Shown: positions 1 through 8,025, counted from the first letter of the stretch. The stretch is 20,812 bases of DNA from Planctomycetaceae bacterium (GCA_002685655.1 NYXM01000171.1:1-20812); one strand, 5' to 3'. Made by a program: numbers and translations. Notes: generated from the letters alone by a model not told the origin.

Positions 1-235
1 CCTTACTGGTTGTCTCGCGTTCCCGCTGCGCCAACACCTCTTCTTCACGCGCCAAACGTTCTTTCACGCGACGAATGCGAGGCTCGAAATCCCGTAGGGT
101 AAAAATATTTGGCCGACGTTCAATCCTAGGGATTCGTGGTGGAGACAGGCTCTCACCCGCGTGACTTCCGGCCGGTCGATCTGCCGGAAAACTCCACGCG
201 AGTGGAATACTCGCTGTCGTCTTGATCGGGAGCAT
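1..235 (-). CDS. Partial reading frame leaving the left edge; possible C-terminal region of a HerA-like ATPase
   Basis: An open minus-strand frame runs from a TAA at 272-274 to the window edge. The first ATG is at 235, giving about 78 codons, and no convincing ribosome binding site precedes it. The part encoded by 1-90 is strongly charged and coiled-coil-like (DFEPRIRRVKERLAREEEV and onward) and looks coding. Its style resembles the coiled-coil stretch near the C terminus of HerA/DUF853-type ATP-binding proteins, but that is recall and not a search result. The stretch from 93 upstream contains repeat copy A and is proline/serine-rich with little coding character. The real gene may therefore begin beyond the window, or this may be a gene 3' fragment joined to the repeat. 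A chance ORF cannot be excluded. Confidence 0.35.
   Translation of the reverse strand, partial: MLPIKTTASIPLAWSFPADRPAGSHAGESLSPPRIPRIERRPNIFTLRDFEPRIRRVKERLAREEEVLAQRERETTSK
93..116 (+). repeat. 24-bp dispersed repeat, copy A
   Basis: Reads CGTAGGGT, AAAAATATTT, GGCCGA. It has the same 8+10+6 architecture, without gaps, as copies B, C, D, E, F and G in this window. It faces copy B (351-374) in inverted orientation, 282 bp end to end. On the minus strand it lies inside the partial reading frame at the left edge. Confidence 0.75.
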
Positions 236-350
236 CTCGGCCGCTTGCGGCGTCACAGTTACCCCGACCCTTTACTTTATTGCAGTCCGGGCCTTCCGGA
301 ATTCGTTCTGATGAACAGGAAGAAATCCAGAAAACAGCGGCACTTCCACT

Positions 351-374
351 TCGGCCGAGTTTTTTGACCCTACG
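351..374 (-). repeat. 24-bp dispersed repeat, copy B
   Basis: On the minus strand it reads CGTAGGGT, CAAAAAACTC, GGCCGA. It is the inverted partner of copy A. It lies about 180 bp beyond the 3' end of the oxidoreductase gene that ends at 557. Confidence 0.8.
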
Positions 375-440
375 GGGGAAGCCCCTGTTTGCGATGCCTA
401 TGTCCGCCTCAAGCTCGGCACCGGTGACCAGTTCAGGCCC

Positions 441-512
441 TCACGCGAGAACTCGCGCACAAAACTCCAGGATGTTGTGACTGACAGCAGGGCATGAGTC
501 CGCGTCATATTT
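441..512 (-). pseudogene. Remnant of an alpha/beta hydrolase C-terminal tail
   Basis: The minus-strand frame ending in a TGA at 441-443 encodes PAVSHNILEFCARVLA. The esterase at 16793-17602 carries the closely matching tail TAVCHDILEFSARALD. The DNA is also alike over roughly 60 bp (about 437-495 against 16862-16918), and several differences are conservative at the protein level, which suggests common coding ancestry. Upstream of this stretch the similarity stops and the frame enters the spacer beside the oxidoreductase 3' end, so only a stub is left. The rest of 236-556 (321 bp without an intact gene) holds repeat copy B and nothing else recognised. Confidence 0.4.
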
Positions 513-556
513 GCTAACGTCTGCAGATGCACAAGCATGCCCCGAATCACTGTGAA

Positions 557-1897
557 TCAGGAAAGTCCCGGGAACTTCCAGCCTTCGCGATAGTCCTGTT
601 TGACGAAGCGGTTTGCTTTCTCGGAGTTGGTAAATCGTAAATTGTCGGCGTCCCACTTTAATTCACCAGCCCCGACGCGCGAGGCGACAACGCCGAGCAG
701 AATGGTTTCGGTCAATGGACCGGCATAGGCGAAACCACTGTTGGGCATCTTGCCGGTGCGAATGCCGTCAATCCACACGCCGTAATGATCCAGACCCGAC
801 TCGCGCGGCAAGTCCACCTCGGTGTACTTCTCATTGGGGAACAGCTTCGGCTGGCCACCGTGGGAACAAACCATTGTTCCGTCTTCGCCAATCAACAACA
901 CTCCCTGGCCCGGCAACATGCCGGCATTGGGGACGTGCGATCCTTTGACGGCAGGTTTGTGTCCGCCGTCGTACCACTTCAGCATCACTTCGTCGCCGGA
1001 TGTGAATTTCGTTCCCGGGAATCGATAATTAAGCACCTCGGACCTGGGAAACGTTTCGGAATTGGGCGCAGGGCCTTCGTACGACACCGAAATCGGCGGA
1101 CCGAGTTTGAGCGACCAAACGACCGGATCGATGATATGGCATCCCATGTCGCCCAGCGCGCCTGCGCCAAAATCGAACCAGCCACGCCAATTGAAAGGAT
1201 GATAAACGTCCTGCTTGTACGGCCGCTCGGGCGCGACACCCAACCACAAGTCCCAATCGAGTACTTTCGGCACGGAATCGGTGCCAACGGGACGTTCAAT
1301 TCCCTGCGGCCAAATGGGCCGGTTCGACCAAGTGTGTGCTTCGCGGATCTTACCGATCATGCCGTCCTGAATGATCTTCACCAACGTCCGGTAGCCCGCG
1401 CCGCTGTGATGCTGGTTCCCCATCTGGGTCGACACTTTCGCGTTCGCGGCCGCCTCGGCCAACGCTCGCGCCTCGAACACCGTCCGTGTGAGCGGCTTCT
1501 GCGTGTAGACCGCCAGACCATGTTGTAGCGCCATCATCGTGACCGGCGCATGCATGTGATCGGGAGTGCTAACAGTAATTGCATCAATGTCTTTGTGATG
1601 CTTGTCGATCATCTTACGAAAGTCGGTATAGCCTTTGGCGTCGGGCCATTTCTCGGCCGTCTGTCCGAATCCGCCGCGACGATTCTTGCCGGTATCGACG
1701 TCACAGTAGGCAACGATCTTGCCATGTCTAGCTGCGCCGTTGAGATCCACCCAGCCTTTGCCGCCTACGCCGACGGCTGCGACGTTGACGGTTTCACTCG
1801 GCGACTCGGCGGGCAAGAGGGAGGGCGCACTTAGCGCGACGCCGATACCGGCAGCGCTGTCGGTAAGAAACTTACGTCGAGTAAACTGAGACTTCAT
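557..1897 (-). CDS. Tat-exported Gfo/Idh/MocA-family NAD(P)-dependent oxidoreductase
   Basis: The 446-residue protein starts at the ATG at 1897, with GGAG about 10 nt upstream. A Tat signal (TRRKFLTDSAAG, residues 6-17) points to folded export to the periplasm. A Rossmann N-domain follows, with VNVAAVGVGGKG at 37-48 for dinucleotide binding and TPDHMHA at 111-117. The family's EKP motif appears as QKP (133-135), a common planctomycete variant that keeps the lysine. The C-domain carries DMGCHIID (250-257), with the His and Asp expected at the active site. Members oxidise or reduce sugars and cyclitols; the substrate here cannot be read from sequence. It diverges from the sulfatase gene across 141 bp, so the two may share control. 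Length is normal for the planctomycete Tat subgroup. Confidence 0.92.
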   Translation of the reverse strand: MKSQFTRRKFLTDSAAGIGVALSAPSLLPAESPSETVNVAAVGVGGKGWVDLNGAARHGKIVAYCDVDTGKNRRGGFGQTAEKWPDAKGYTDFRKMIDKHHKDIDAITVSTPDHMHAPVTMMALQHGLAVYTQKPLTRTVFEARALAEAAANAKVSTQMGNQHHSGAGYRTLVKIIQDGMIGKIREAHTWSNRPIWPQGIERPVGTDSVPKVLDWDLWLGVAPERPYKQDVYHPFNWRGWFDFGAGALGDMGCHIIDPVVWSLKLGPPISVSYEGPAPNSETFPRSEVLNYRFPGTKFTSGDEVMLKWYDGGHKPAVKGSHVPNAGMLPGQGVLLIGEDGTMVCSHGGQPKLFPNEKYTEVDLPRESGLDHYGVWIDGIRTGKMPNSGFAYAGPLTETILLGVVASRVGAGELKWDADNLRFTNSEKANRFVKQDYREGWKFPGLS

Positions 1898-1996
1898 GGG
1901 GTTTGTTTTCTCCGGCAAAACAGTTGTTCGTACCCGTCTGTAGACCTATCATGAGTGCGGGGATCAAAACTGGTTACGGCGTCTCAAGCATAGCTT

Positions 1997-2010
1997 TAGC
2001 GAAGTCGCTA
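1997..2010. promoter_or_regulatory. Short palindrome in the oxidoreductase/sulfatase divergent spacer
   Basis: TAGCGA, AG, TCGCTA is a perfect 6-bp dyad with a 2-nt centre. It sits 28 bp upstream of the sulfatase ATG and about 100 bp upstream of the oxidoreductase ATG. The position suits an operator for one or both divergent genes. A 6-bp dyad can occur by chance, so this is only a candidate. Confidence 0.25.
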
Positions 2011-2038
2011 TTGTAGGGTTGTGTTAGGAATACAAACC

Positions 2039-4513
2039 ATGAAACTCTGCTGTCATCCGGCACTGATATTTCTCTTCTTGCTAATTGATACCACGTTCGT
2101 CGGAGGTGCGGAATCGGATCCGCCGAATATTCTCTGGATCACCGCAGAGGACATGAGTGCGACACTGGGCTGCTACGGCGACGAATATGCGATTACGCCG
2201 AGTATCGACCGGCTGTCGAAGGAAAGTGTCCGTTACACAAATGCCTTCGCGACCGCTCCCGTCTGTTCGCCGACACGTTCGTGCCTGATCACCGGCTGCT
2301 ACGCAACTTCGCTCGGCACGCACAACATGCGTTCGGCATTCCCGGTCCCGAAATCGATTCGCGGTTTTCCCACGATATTGCGTGACGCAGGCTACTATAC
2401 AACGAACAACGTAAAGACCGACTACAACACGTCGAGTTGGCAGCGGATTGTGAAGGAGTCGTGGAACGACAACAGTGACACCGCACATTGGCGAAAGCGG
2501 CCAGCCAAGAACGGCAAGCAGCCGTTTTTCAGCATCTTCAACCTGATGACGTCGCACCAGTCGCGCACCATGGTCTGGACGTACGATCGTTTCCAACGCG
2601 AGGTCCAAAGCCGTTTGACAAAGGACGAGATTCACGATCCCAGCAAAGTTCCGTTGCCGCCATATTACCCGGACACGCCGGTCATTCGCCGAACGGTCGC
2701 CCGCTACTACGACTGTGTTTCGGCGATGGACAAGCAGGTTGGCGAGATCCTTCGCCAACTTGAAGACGACGGCCTGGCCGACGATACCATTGTGTTTTTC
2801 TATTCCGATCACGGGTCTGGAATGCCACGGCACAAAAGGGCTTTGCTCGACTCTGGCATGCATGTTCCATTGCTGATTCGGTTTCCAAAGAAATGCCAGC
2901 ACCTCGCGCCGGCAATGCCTGGCGAAACAGTCGACCGCTTGGTGAGCTTCGTCGACTTCGCGCCGGCGATATTGAGTCTCGCCGGATTGGATATTCCGCC
3001 GCACATGCAAGGTCGGCCGTTCCTTGGAAAGCCTAACTCAGAATCACGCGACTATGTGTATGGCCACCGAGACCGGGTAGACGAAGTGATTGACATGGCT
3101 CGTTCGGTTCGCGGTAAGCGATATCTTTATATCCGCAACTACATGCCGCACCTGGGATACAACCAGCCGACCGCATGGCCCGACCTGGGCGACATCCGTC
3201 ATGAGTTCTACCGGCTCACTGACCCGCAACAAATGACTGGCCCTCAATGGCATTTCGCTGGTCCGACCCGCCCAGTTGAAGAGCTTTACGATTGCCAATC
3301 GGATCCGTTGAATCTAAATAACCTGGCCGATTCCGGTGAACATTCCAAAGTATTAAACCAATTGCGGGCCGCACATCGCGGCCACGTGAAAAAAACGCTC
3401 GACCTTGGGTTCGTTCCGGAGCCGGCTGCTTGGCGGTTGATCGGAGATTCCACGCCGTGGGAAGCGGCTCGAGCCGGAATGTACGGAAAGCATTTCAAAG
3501 CGGCCGACATTGCCGCCGCAGTCGGCAAGGATGACGATGCCTGTTTGAAGGCGACGCGTTCGTCCGTCGCTTCCAAGCGGTATTGGGGAGTCATCGGCTT
3601 GACGGCACAGGAAGTACTTTCTGTTGCGGAGCAGGAAGCGCTAACCGCGCGGCTGAGCGATGAATCGGCCGCTGTTCGCGTTGCCGCTGCCGCCGGGTTG
3701 GGACGGCACAATCACGTGGAGCGTGCGCTGCCGGTCTTGATCGATGATGTCCAACACGAAGACCTTAGCGTTGTGCTTCACGCCGCTCGGGCAATCGAAC
3801 TGTTGGGCAATCGCGCGCGGGATGCCGTCCCTGCCATGCAAAAAGTAGTAGCGCGGTCAAAAGAGCTGCGGCCTGCCGATACTCCGGCGACATTCGTCCT
3901 CTCCGGCGAACAAGATCTGGCAATGTTCGCCAGCTTCGCCGCCCGCAGCTTCCTTTCCAAGGTCGCCTCGGACGGCTGGGTCAAATTGTTTGATGGTGAG
4001 ACACTCGAGGGCTGGACGGCCCGCGCCGACGGCACAGTTAAAGTCGTCGATGGCGAGATTCAGATACTCTCAAAGGGCAAGAACCTGTGGCTGGTCCACG
4101 ACAAGAAGTACGACGATTTTGAACTCGTCGTCGAAGCATTGATGCCCAAGTCCGGCTATAACTCAGGCATTGGCATTCGTTGTAGCGGCAAAGGCCGTCC
4201 CCAGGGCTATCAATGCGAAATCGAAAACAATAAGAGCGGCATGATCTACGCCATCGGCTCCGGCTGGGTCTGGCCGCGAACGCCTAAAGAAAAGGCGAAA
4301 TTCAAGATGATGGCCGGCGCTTGCTTCCAAGTCGGCAAGTGGAACAATTTCCGCATCCGTTGCCAGGGCCAACGCATCCAAATCTGGGTGAACGGTGTCC
4401 AAACAGCCGACGTAACAGACGAACGATTCAGTTCCGGCTCGATCGCCTTACAGCATCATGGCAAAGGCGACGTGCATCGTTTTCAGAACATTCGCATCCG
4501 TGAATTGAAGTGA
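2039..4513 (+). CDS. Secreted sulfatase fused to HEAT-like repeats and a DUF1080 domain
   Basis: The 824-residue protein starts at the ATG at 2039, with AGGA about 10 nt upstream; a GTG at 2021 is in frame but less likely. Residues 1-24 form a signal peptide. Residues 29-470 are a type I sulfatase: metal-binding Asp38, formylglycine signature CSPTR at 76-80 (Cys76 is the converted residue), and SDHGSG at 256-261 with Asp/His ligands. It resembles planctomycete proteins annotated as heparan N-sulfatases. Residues about 485-640 are alanine-rich HEAT-like helices (DESAAVRVAAAAGLG). Residues about 645-824 are a DUF1080 (3-keto-disaccharide hydrolase, PF06439) lectin-like fold starting WVKLFDGETLEGW. 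Activity needs an anaerobic-type or FGE sulfatase maturase encoded elsewhere. The three-part fusion suggests that desulfation and glycoside processing or binding are coupled on one secreted chain. Confidence 0.93.
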   Translation: MKLCCHPALIFLFLLIDTTFVGGAESDPPNILWITAEDMSATLGCYGDEYAITPSIDRLSKESVRYTNAFATAPVCSPTRSCLITGCYATSLGTHNMRSAFPVPKSIRGFPTILRDAGYYTTNNVKTDYNTSSWQRIVKESWNDNSDTAHWRKRPAKNGKQPFFSIFNLMTSHQSRTMVWTYDRFQREVQSRLTKDEIHDPSKVPLPPYYPDTPVIRRTVARYYDCVSAMDKQVGEILRQLEDDGLADDTIVFFYSDHGSGMPRHKRALLDSGMHVPLLIRFPKKCQHLAPAMPGETVDRLVSFVDFAPAILSLAGLDIPPHMQGRPFLGKPNSESRDYVYGHRDRVDEVIDMARSVRGKRYLYIRNYMPHLGYNQPTAWPDLGDIRHEFYRLTDPQQMTGPQWHFAGPTRPVEELYDCQSDPLNLNNLADSGEHSKVLNQLRAAHRGHVKKTLDLGFVPEPAAWRLIGDSTPWEAARAGMYGKHFKAADIAAAVGKDDDACLKATRSSVASKRYWGVIGLTAQEVLSVAEQEALTARLSDESAAVRVAAAAGLGRHNHVERALPVLIDDVQHEDLSVVLHAARAIELLGNRARDAVPAMQKVVARSKELRPADTPATFVLSGEQDLAMFASFAARSFLSKVASDGWVKLFDGETLEGWTARADGTVKVVDGEIQILSKGKNLWLVHDKKYDDFELVVEALMPKSGYNSGIGIRCSGKGRPQGYQCEIENNKSGMIYAIGSGWVWPRTPKEKAKFKMMAGACFQVGKWNNFRIRCQGQRIQIWVNGVQTADVTDERFSSGSIALQHHGKGDVHRFQNIRIRELK

Positions 4514-4623
4514 CGGGCAGTTCTGCGCGGAGATCGCAGCTATCGCCCTGCACAGGGGCTTCTCCACCCTTTGTGGGTTATCAAGAGCTGATTCTTTCGG
4601 CCGCCAAAACAGGAACGCAACTG

Positions 4624-5763
4624 ATGAAATACCAACGAAGAGCAAATCTCAAGAGCTTGTCGGCCACGCGCTTCGGCGCGGTGGTTGCCCTTTGTTTATG
4701 CGTCGGTTTTCTGTCTTCATCGGAGAGCCGAGCAGAGGACATTCGATTTACCAGTGTTCCAGATATCTTCAATTGGAACATCAGTAATCCTCAGCCGGGG
4801 TGGGAGGATACGCTCGACTGGTTCTTTGATCGCCTGCATAAAGAAGGCCCTGATTTCACCCTGAATGCGGGTGACATCATGGACGCTCGCTGGTGGGACG
4901 ACGAATCGCAGGTGAAAAGAAAGACGGAGGAGTACTGGACCGGTTTCAAGAAGCGATTCGACGATCGCAAAATGACGATTTATTTGGCTCCGGGCGATCA
5001 TGAATATGGGGATGACGGTGGTTTGAAGATCGGTCACATCGCGCGGGCCTTTGGTAAACAATTCACCCAATTGATGGGTATGCCCAGGAATGGCCCCGAG
5101 AACCACATTGGGCGCACCTTCTCCGTCCGCAAGGACAACCTCCTGGTGATCACGCTCGATACATTCGAGGATCAAGGGGCGCGGTTTGGCTACACGGTTG
5201 GCAAAGAACAACTCGCTTGGTTGGAGAAGACCCTGAAGGCCAATGCGGATGCCGAATTTATCATTGTTCAGGGTCACCTTCCGATTATCGGTCCTGTCCG
5301 GAGCAAGAACTCCAGCGCGAGCATGCTGAAGGGGGGCGCCAATTCAGAACTGTGGAAACTCATGGTCAGCCACGGAGTGCATGTCTATCTGTGCGGGGAA
5401 CATCACCGAATTACGGTGAAGCAGCAGGATGGCATCTGGCAGATTGTGCACGGGGCCCTCTGGGGGACTCAGACCGATTTGAATTATCTTCGAGGCACGG
5501 TGCGTCCGAAGGAAATGACTCTGGAACTGGTGGAGTTTGATGTTGAGTACAGCGGGGGCTACATCGGCGATCATCCTCATCGCGGGGAGAAGAATAGGCC
5601 CAGGGAAAATGTCGCTCTCGCCGCGAAAACCAAAAACGAAGGTCCTCGCGTTACCGGAACGCTGGTTTTGTCAGTGGAATCCGACGGATCTGCTGAGGTG
5701 ACCAGAGCCGCAGGGTGGTTTGATGTAAAGCCTGCAAAAAAGGATACGACCTCGAGGAAGTGA
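4624..5763 (+). CDS. Secreted calcineurin-like metallophosphoesterase
   Basis: The 379-residue protein starts at the ATG at 4624, preceded by AGGAA at a good distance. The frame is open further upstream but has no better start. It begins 110 bp after the sulfatase stop and may be co-transcribed. A signal peptide with an Arg/Lys-rich n-region ends near ESRA-ED (residue 38). Metal-site motifs are GDIMD (83-87), GDHE (124-127, replacing GNHE), QGH (His218) and GEHH (258-261, replacing GHxH). The first motif, normally DxH, appears as PDIFNWN (46-52), so the usual motif I His is absent. The lysine-rich C-terminal tail has no known role. It is probably a dinuclear metal phosphohydrolase acting outside the cytoplasm; the substrate is unknown. 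The product is expected to be soluble. Confidence 0.85.
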   Translation: MKYQRRANLKSLSATRFGAVVALCLCVGFLSSSESRAEDIRFTSVPDIFNWNISNPQPGWEDTLDWFFDRLHKEGPDFTLNAGDIMDARWWDDESQVKRKTEEYWTGFKKRFDDRKMTIYLAPGDHEYGDDGGLKIGHIARAFGKQFTQLMGMPRNGPENHIGRTFSVRKDNLLVITLDTFEDQGARFGYTVGKEQLAWLEKTLKANADAEFIIVQGHLPIIGPVRSKNSSASMLKGGANSELWKLMVSHGVHVYLCGEHHRITVKQQDGIWQIVHGALWGTQTDLNYLRGTVRPKEMTLELVEFDVEYSGGYIGDHPHRGEKNRPRENVALAAKTKNEGPRVTGTLVLSVESDGSAEVTRAAGWFDVKPAKKDTTSRK

Positions 5764-5777
5764 TCATGCGAAAATGT

Positions 5778-5801
5778 CGTGTGGTGAAGAAACTCGACCG
5801 A
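5778..5801 (+). repeat. 24-bp dispersed repeat, copy G (diverged)
   Basis: Reads CGTGTGGT, GAAGAAACTC, GACCGA. Over this 24-nt block it matches copy F at 20 positions with no gap. It starts 15 bp after the metallophosphoesterase stop and faces copy C, 167 bp end to end. Confidence 0.55.
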
Positions 5802-5833
5802 GCACTTTGTTCTTTGAAAACTAGGTGTGTTGG

Positions 5834-5882
5834 TGTGCTGGTCCAGCGACTTTTGCGCGGCAACGATCGGTGGACCAGCACA
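5834..5882. repeat. 12-bp perfect inverted repeat (hairpin) in a convergent spacer
   Basis: The arms TGTGCTGGTCCA (5834-5845) and TGGACCAGCACA (5871-5882) are perfect complements around a 25-nt loop. There is no T-run after either arm, so it does not look like a standard intrinsic terminator, although it lies between convergent genes and could act bidirectionally. It sits almost at the midpoint between repeat copies G and C. Confidence 0.75.
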
Positions 5883-5920
5883 GGGAGCCTGGATCTACCC
5901 CAAATCGCGGAGAACAAGCA

Positions 5921-5944
5921 TCGGCTGAATATTTTGACCCCACG
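5921..5944 (-). repeat. 24-bp dispersed repeat, copy C
   Basis: On the minus strand it reads CGTGGGGT, CAAAATATTC, AGCCGA. It is the inverted partner of copy G and lies between the convergent metallophosphoesterase and sialidase-like genes. Confidence 0.7.
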
Positions 5945-6062
5945 GGCAGCAACAGGATTCTTTTCATCGTAATATCCACTGAGTGAGAACTGTTTCACAC
6001 GATTTCATGAAGTGAGGTAGCGCGGGCGTGGAGACCGGACAAAGCCGATTGTCCTCGGCATA

Positions 6063-7652
6063 TCACGGCGTAAGCCACTCGATGCCCGTCCGAGTAGCCC
6101 GCAGTCGTTTGGCGCGGATGCTCGAACTGCCGCCTTCTTCGTAGTAGACGATCAGCACGGTTCCGTCCTTGAGATTCACCATCGAAGGATACGCGCCGCC
6201 AACTGTGTCGACCACGACATTGTCACTCCAGGTTTCACACTCGTCCAGGCTGTAGTGCAGGCTTGTCGACGGCACGCGGTGCGCCAGCAAGATAATGTCG
6301 TCTCGCGTGCGAAGAAAATACGGGCAGTGACCCGCAAAGCCCATTGGCTTGGAGACACTCCATGAGTTGCCGCGATCTTTCGAGACGGAGAAACACATGG
6401 CGGGGCGCTGGGCAGCGTAGAGCGTCCCGTCTTTCAGCTCGATGATGTCGGTCTCCGCATCGAGCCGAGTTCCTCCGTTGTCGATATCAATCACGTCGCC
6501 CCAAGTCTGACCATCGTCGTCGCTGAGGACGACCGCGCCGTTAGCCGTCGCGTTGGCTTCCCGATAGAGCCCCAGAACCAGTCGCCCGTCGGATAATTCA
6601 CGGATCGGCGTGCTGCAATACGCATCGTTGGCAATCTGCTGCGGTGCGGCCCAAGTCTGGCCCAAGTCGTCGGAGGTGACCATCCAGGTGCCCAGCCCCG
6701 TCCAACGCTTGCCGGGCTGGTCCGTCTTGCGTAACGAGAAGAAGTTGCAGATTAGCCGACCGCTGGTCAGTTGCACAATGGATGGATCGCGATCATCGTC
6801 AGGCCCGTCGTAAAGTGTCCTGGCTGCGCTCCAAGTCCGGCCTTCGTCGTCGGACGTGCAATAGCTGACGCGGCCGCCTTGAGGCAATTGGTCGTTGGGC
6901 AGCGAGACATGACCGTACCCGGCATAGAAGACCGCCATCAGCCGGTCATCACTCAATCGGCAAACATCAGGAAAGGCTTCGTAGGCCCCCGCTTCCGCGT
7001 CTGTACACACATGGACATAAGGTTTCGGAGGGACCTTCAATTCGTCGGTGGTCTTATGGCCAACGCCCGTTACAACGATATCCTTCACGTGGGCTCGACC
7101 CTGATTCGCATAGAAGCCAATTCTCCCGCCTTTCAATGTCGGATCAGTCGCTTCAAACAGCAGCTTCCCATTCAAAGAGACCTTCAATGTATCGCCAACG
7201 GCCTGCAATTCTCCTGTGTGCCATTCGCCTGCCGGTTTCTTCAATCCACCGGTACGTCTAATCTCGTTCCAGGACACGCTTGCATCGGAGCGGACGAGGA
7301 TCGCCTGGTTACGGTCGAAATGGACGTAGTGGTACGCGGCGGCATCAGCGGCATGGACGATGAACCCACAGGCGAGGACTCCACGCTCGGCCGGCTCGAC
7401 GAAGAACTTGGCGCGCAGCGTGACGTCGCTCCACTGCATTGGCTGAAAGAAGGTGCGCGACATCGCTTGTCGTCCGTCCAATACTAATTCGTCGTTGTGG
7501 ATCGCGGCGGAGGGGTCCAAGAACGCCCACCGATCCGCCGCCCCGTCCGCCGACAAGTCGATGGCGAGTTCTTCAGCAAAGTCTCGCCGTGCTCCAATCG
7601 ATAAGAAAACGACAGCCCAGCAACCCAGGACAATAAAAGAGTGCGATTTCAT
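6063..7652 (-). CDS. Secreted exo-sialidase-like protein with an N-terminal lectin-like domain
   Basis: The 529-residue protein starts at the ATG at 7652; its ribosome binding site is weak. A signal peptide covers about residues 1-26. Residues about 30-196 look like a concanavalin-type/DUF1080-like sandwich (WSDVTLRAKFFVE; GRIGFYANQGRAHVKDI). Residues about 210-520 are a six-bladed BNR propeller (PF13088 type) with five Asp boxes: SDDEGRTW 267-274, SDDLGQTW 327-334, SDDDGQTW 377-384, SKDRGNSW 424-431 and the degenerate SLDECETW 468-475. A Tyr-Tyr-Glu-Glu stretch near 503-506 fits the late catalytic Tyr/Glu of this fold. True sialidase activity is not assured, because planctomycete members often act on other glycans. 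The stub of an oxidoreductase gene ends 31 bp upstream, so it may once have been the second gene of an operon. Confidence 0.88.
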   Translation of the reverse strand: MKSHSFIVLGCWAVVFLSIGARRDFAEELAIDLSADGAADRWAFLDPSAAIHNDELVLDGRQAMSRTFFQPMQWSDVTLRAKFFVEPAERGVLACGFIVHAADAAAYHYVHFDRNQAILVRSDASVSWNEIRRTGGLKKPAGEWHTGELQAVGDTLKVSLNGKLLFEATDPTLKGGRIGFYANQGRAHVKDIVVTGVGHKTTDELKVPPKPYVHVCTDAEAGAYEAFPDVCRLSDDRLMAVFYAGYGHVSLPNDQLPQGGRVSYCTSDDEGRTWSAARTLYDGPDDDRDPSIVQLTSGRLICNFFSLRKTDQPGKRWTGLGTWMVTSDDLGQTWAAPQQIANDAYCSTPIRELSDGRLVLGLYREANATANGAVVLSDDDGQTWGDVIDIDNGGTRLDAETDIIELKDGTLYAAQRPAMCFSVSKDRGNSWSVSKPMGFAGHCPYFLRTRDDIILLAHRVPSTSLHYSLDECETWSDNVVVDTVGGAYPSMVNLKDGTVLIVYYEEGGSSSIRAKRLRATRTGIEWLTP

Positions 7653-7683
7653 GCGATAGACTCGTTACGGTGTTGGCTTCGGC

Positions 7684-8025
7684 TTACACTTGTTGCGGAA
7701 CCACGTAAGGCTCGCGATAGCTGGGTTTGTTGAGCGGTTCGTTTGCTTCGTCCTCACCGACGACCGCTTCCGTTGCCGGATCGAATTGCAAGTGCCGACC
7801 AACCTGGAACGCCGTCCGCGCCAGCAGGCACATGGCCATCGATTTGTGACCTTCCTCGATATCGGCATTGAGCAACTTGTGATTGCGAGCGCGGATCGCT
7901 GTGACCCAATTCTGAAAGTGCGGCAAGTCCGCCATGGCTTGCGTTTCGTCCGCCTTGCTCGGTCCCGGTTCGCCGTTCGGACCATGGAACGTTCTGTGTT
8001 CTTGAATACGTCGTCTCCGCACCAC
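7684..8025 (-). pseudogene. C-terminal stub of a Gfo/Idh/MocA-family oxidoreductase
   Basis: About 113 codons encode the typical planctomycete C-terminal end of this family: HFQNWVTAIRARNHKLLNAD, IEEGHKSMAMCLLARTAF, VGRHLQFDPATE and a final YREPYVVPQQ. The Rossmann domain and most of the C-domain, some 300 residues, are absent. Upstream, toward 8090, the frame does not continue into family-like sequence; a neighbouring frame is open to 8078 but is not recognisable. The stub is not expected to be functional. It ends 31 bp before the sialidase-like gene in the same direction, an arrangement that suggests a former oxidoreductase-sialidase operon whose first gene lost its 5' part. Confidence 0.8.

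Noticed and set aside
201..311. Plus-strand stretch encoding a hydrophobic ILAVVLIGSISAACG-like run
   Set aside because: It resembles a lipoprotein signal but has no ATG/GTG/TTG start with a binding site in frame and ends after 36 codons; not enough to call.
351..374. Reading the T6 run of the repeat as an ordinary intrinsic terminator
   Set aside because: The T-run is not preceded by a proper stem-loop in most copies (only the loop-less TCGGCCGA in B), and orientation relative to the upstream gene varies.
785..1528. Long plus-strand frame of 247 codons opposite the oxidoreductase gene
   Set aside because: It is an antisense shadow of a well-supported gene in GC-rich DNA; its translation has no domain character and no signal or binding site.
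2081..3010. Minus-strand frame of 309 codons opposite the sulfatase
   Set aside because: Antisense shadow; Arg/Val-rich translation without family resemblance, while the plus strand carries an unmistakable sulfatase.
6771..7487. Plus-strand frame of 238 codons opposite the sialidase-like gene
   Set aside because: Antisense to five Asp boxes in the minus frame; no coding signature of its own.
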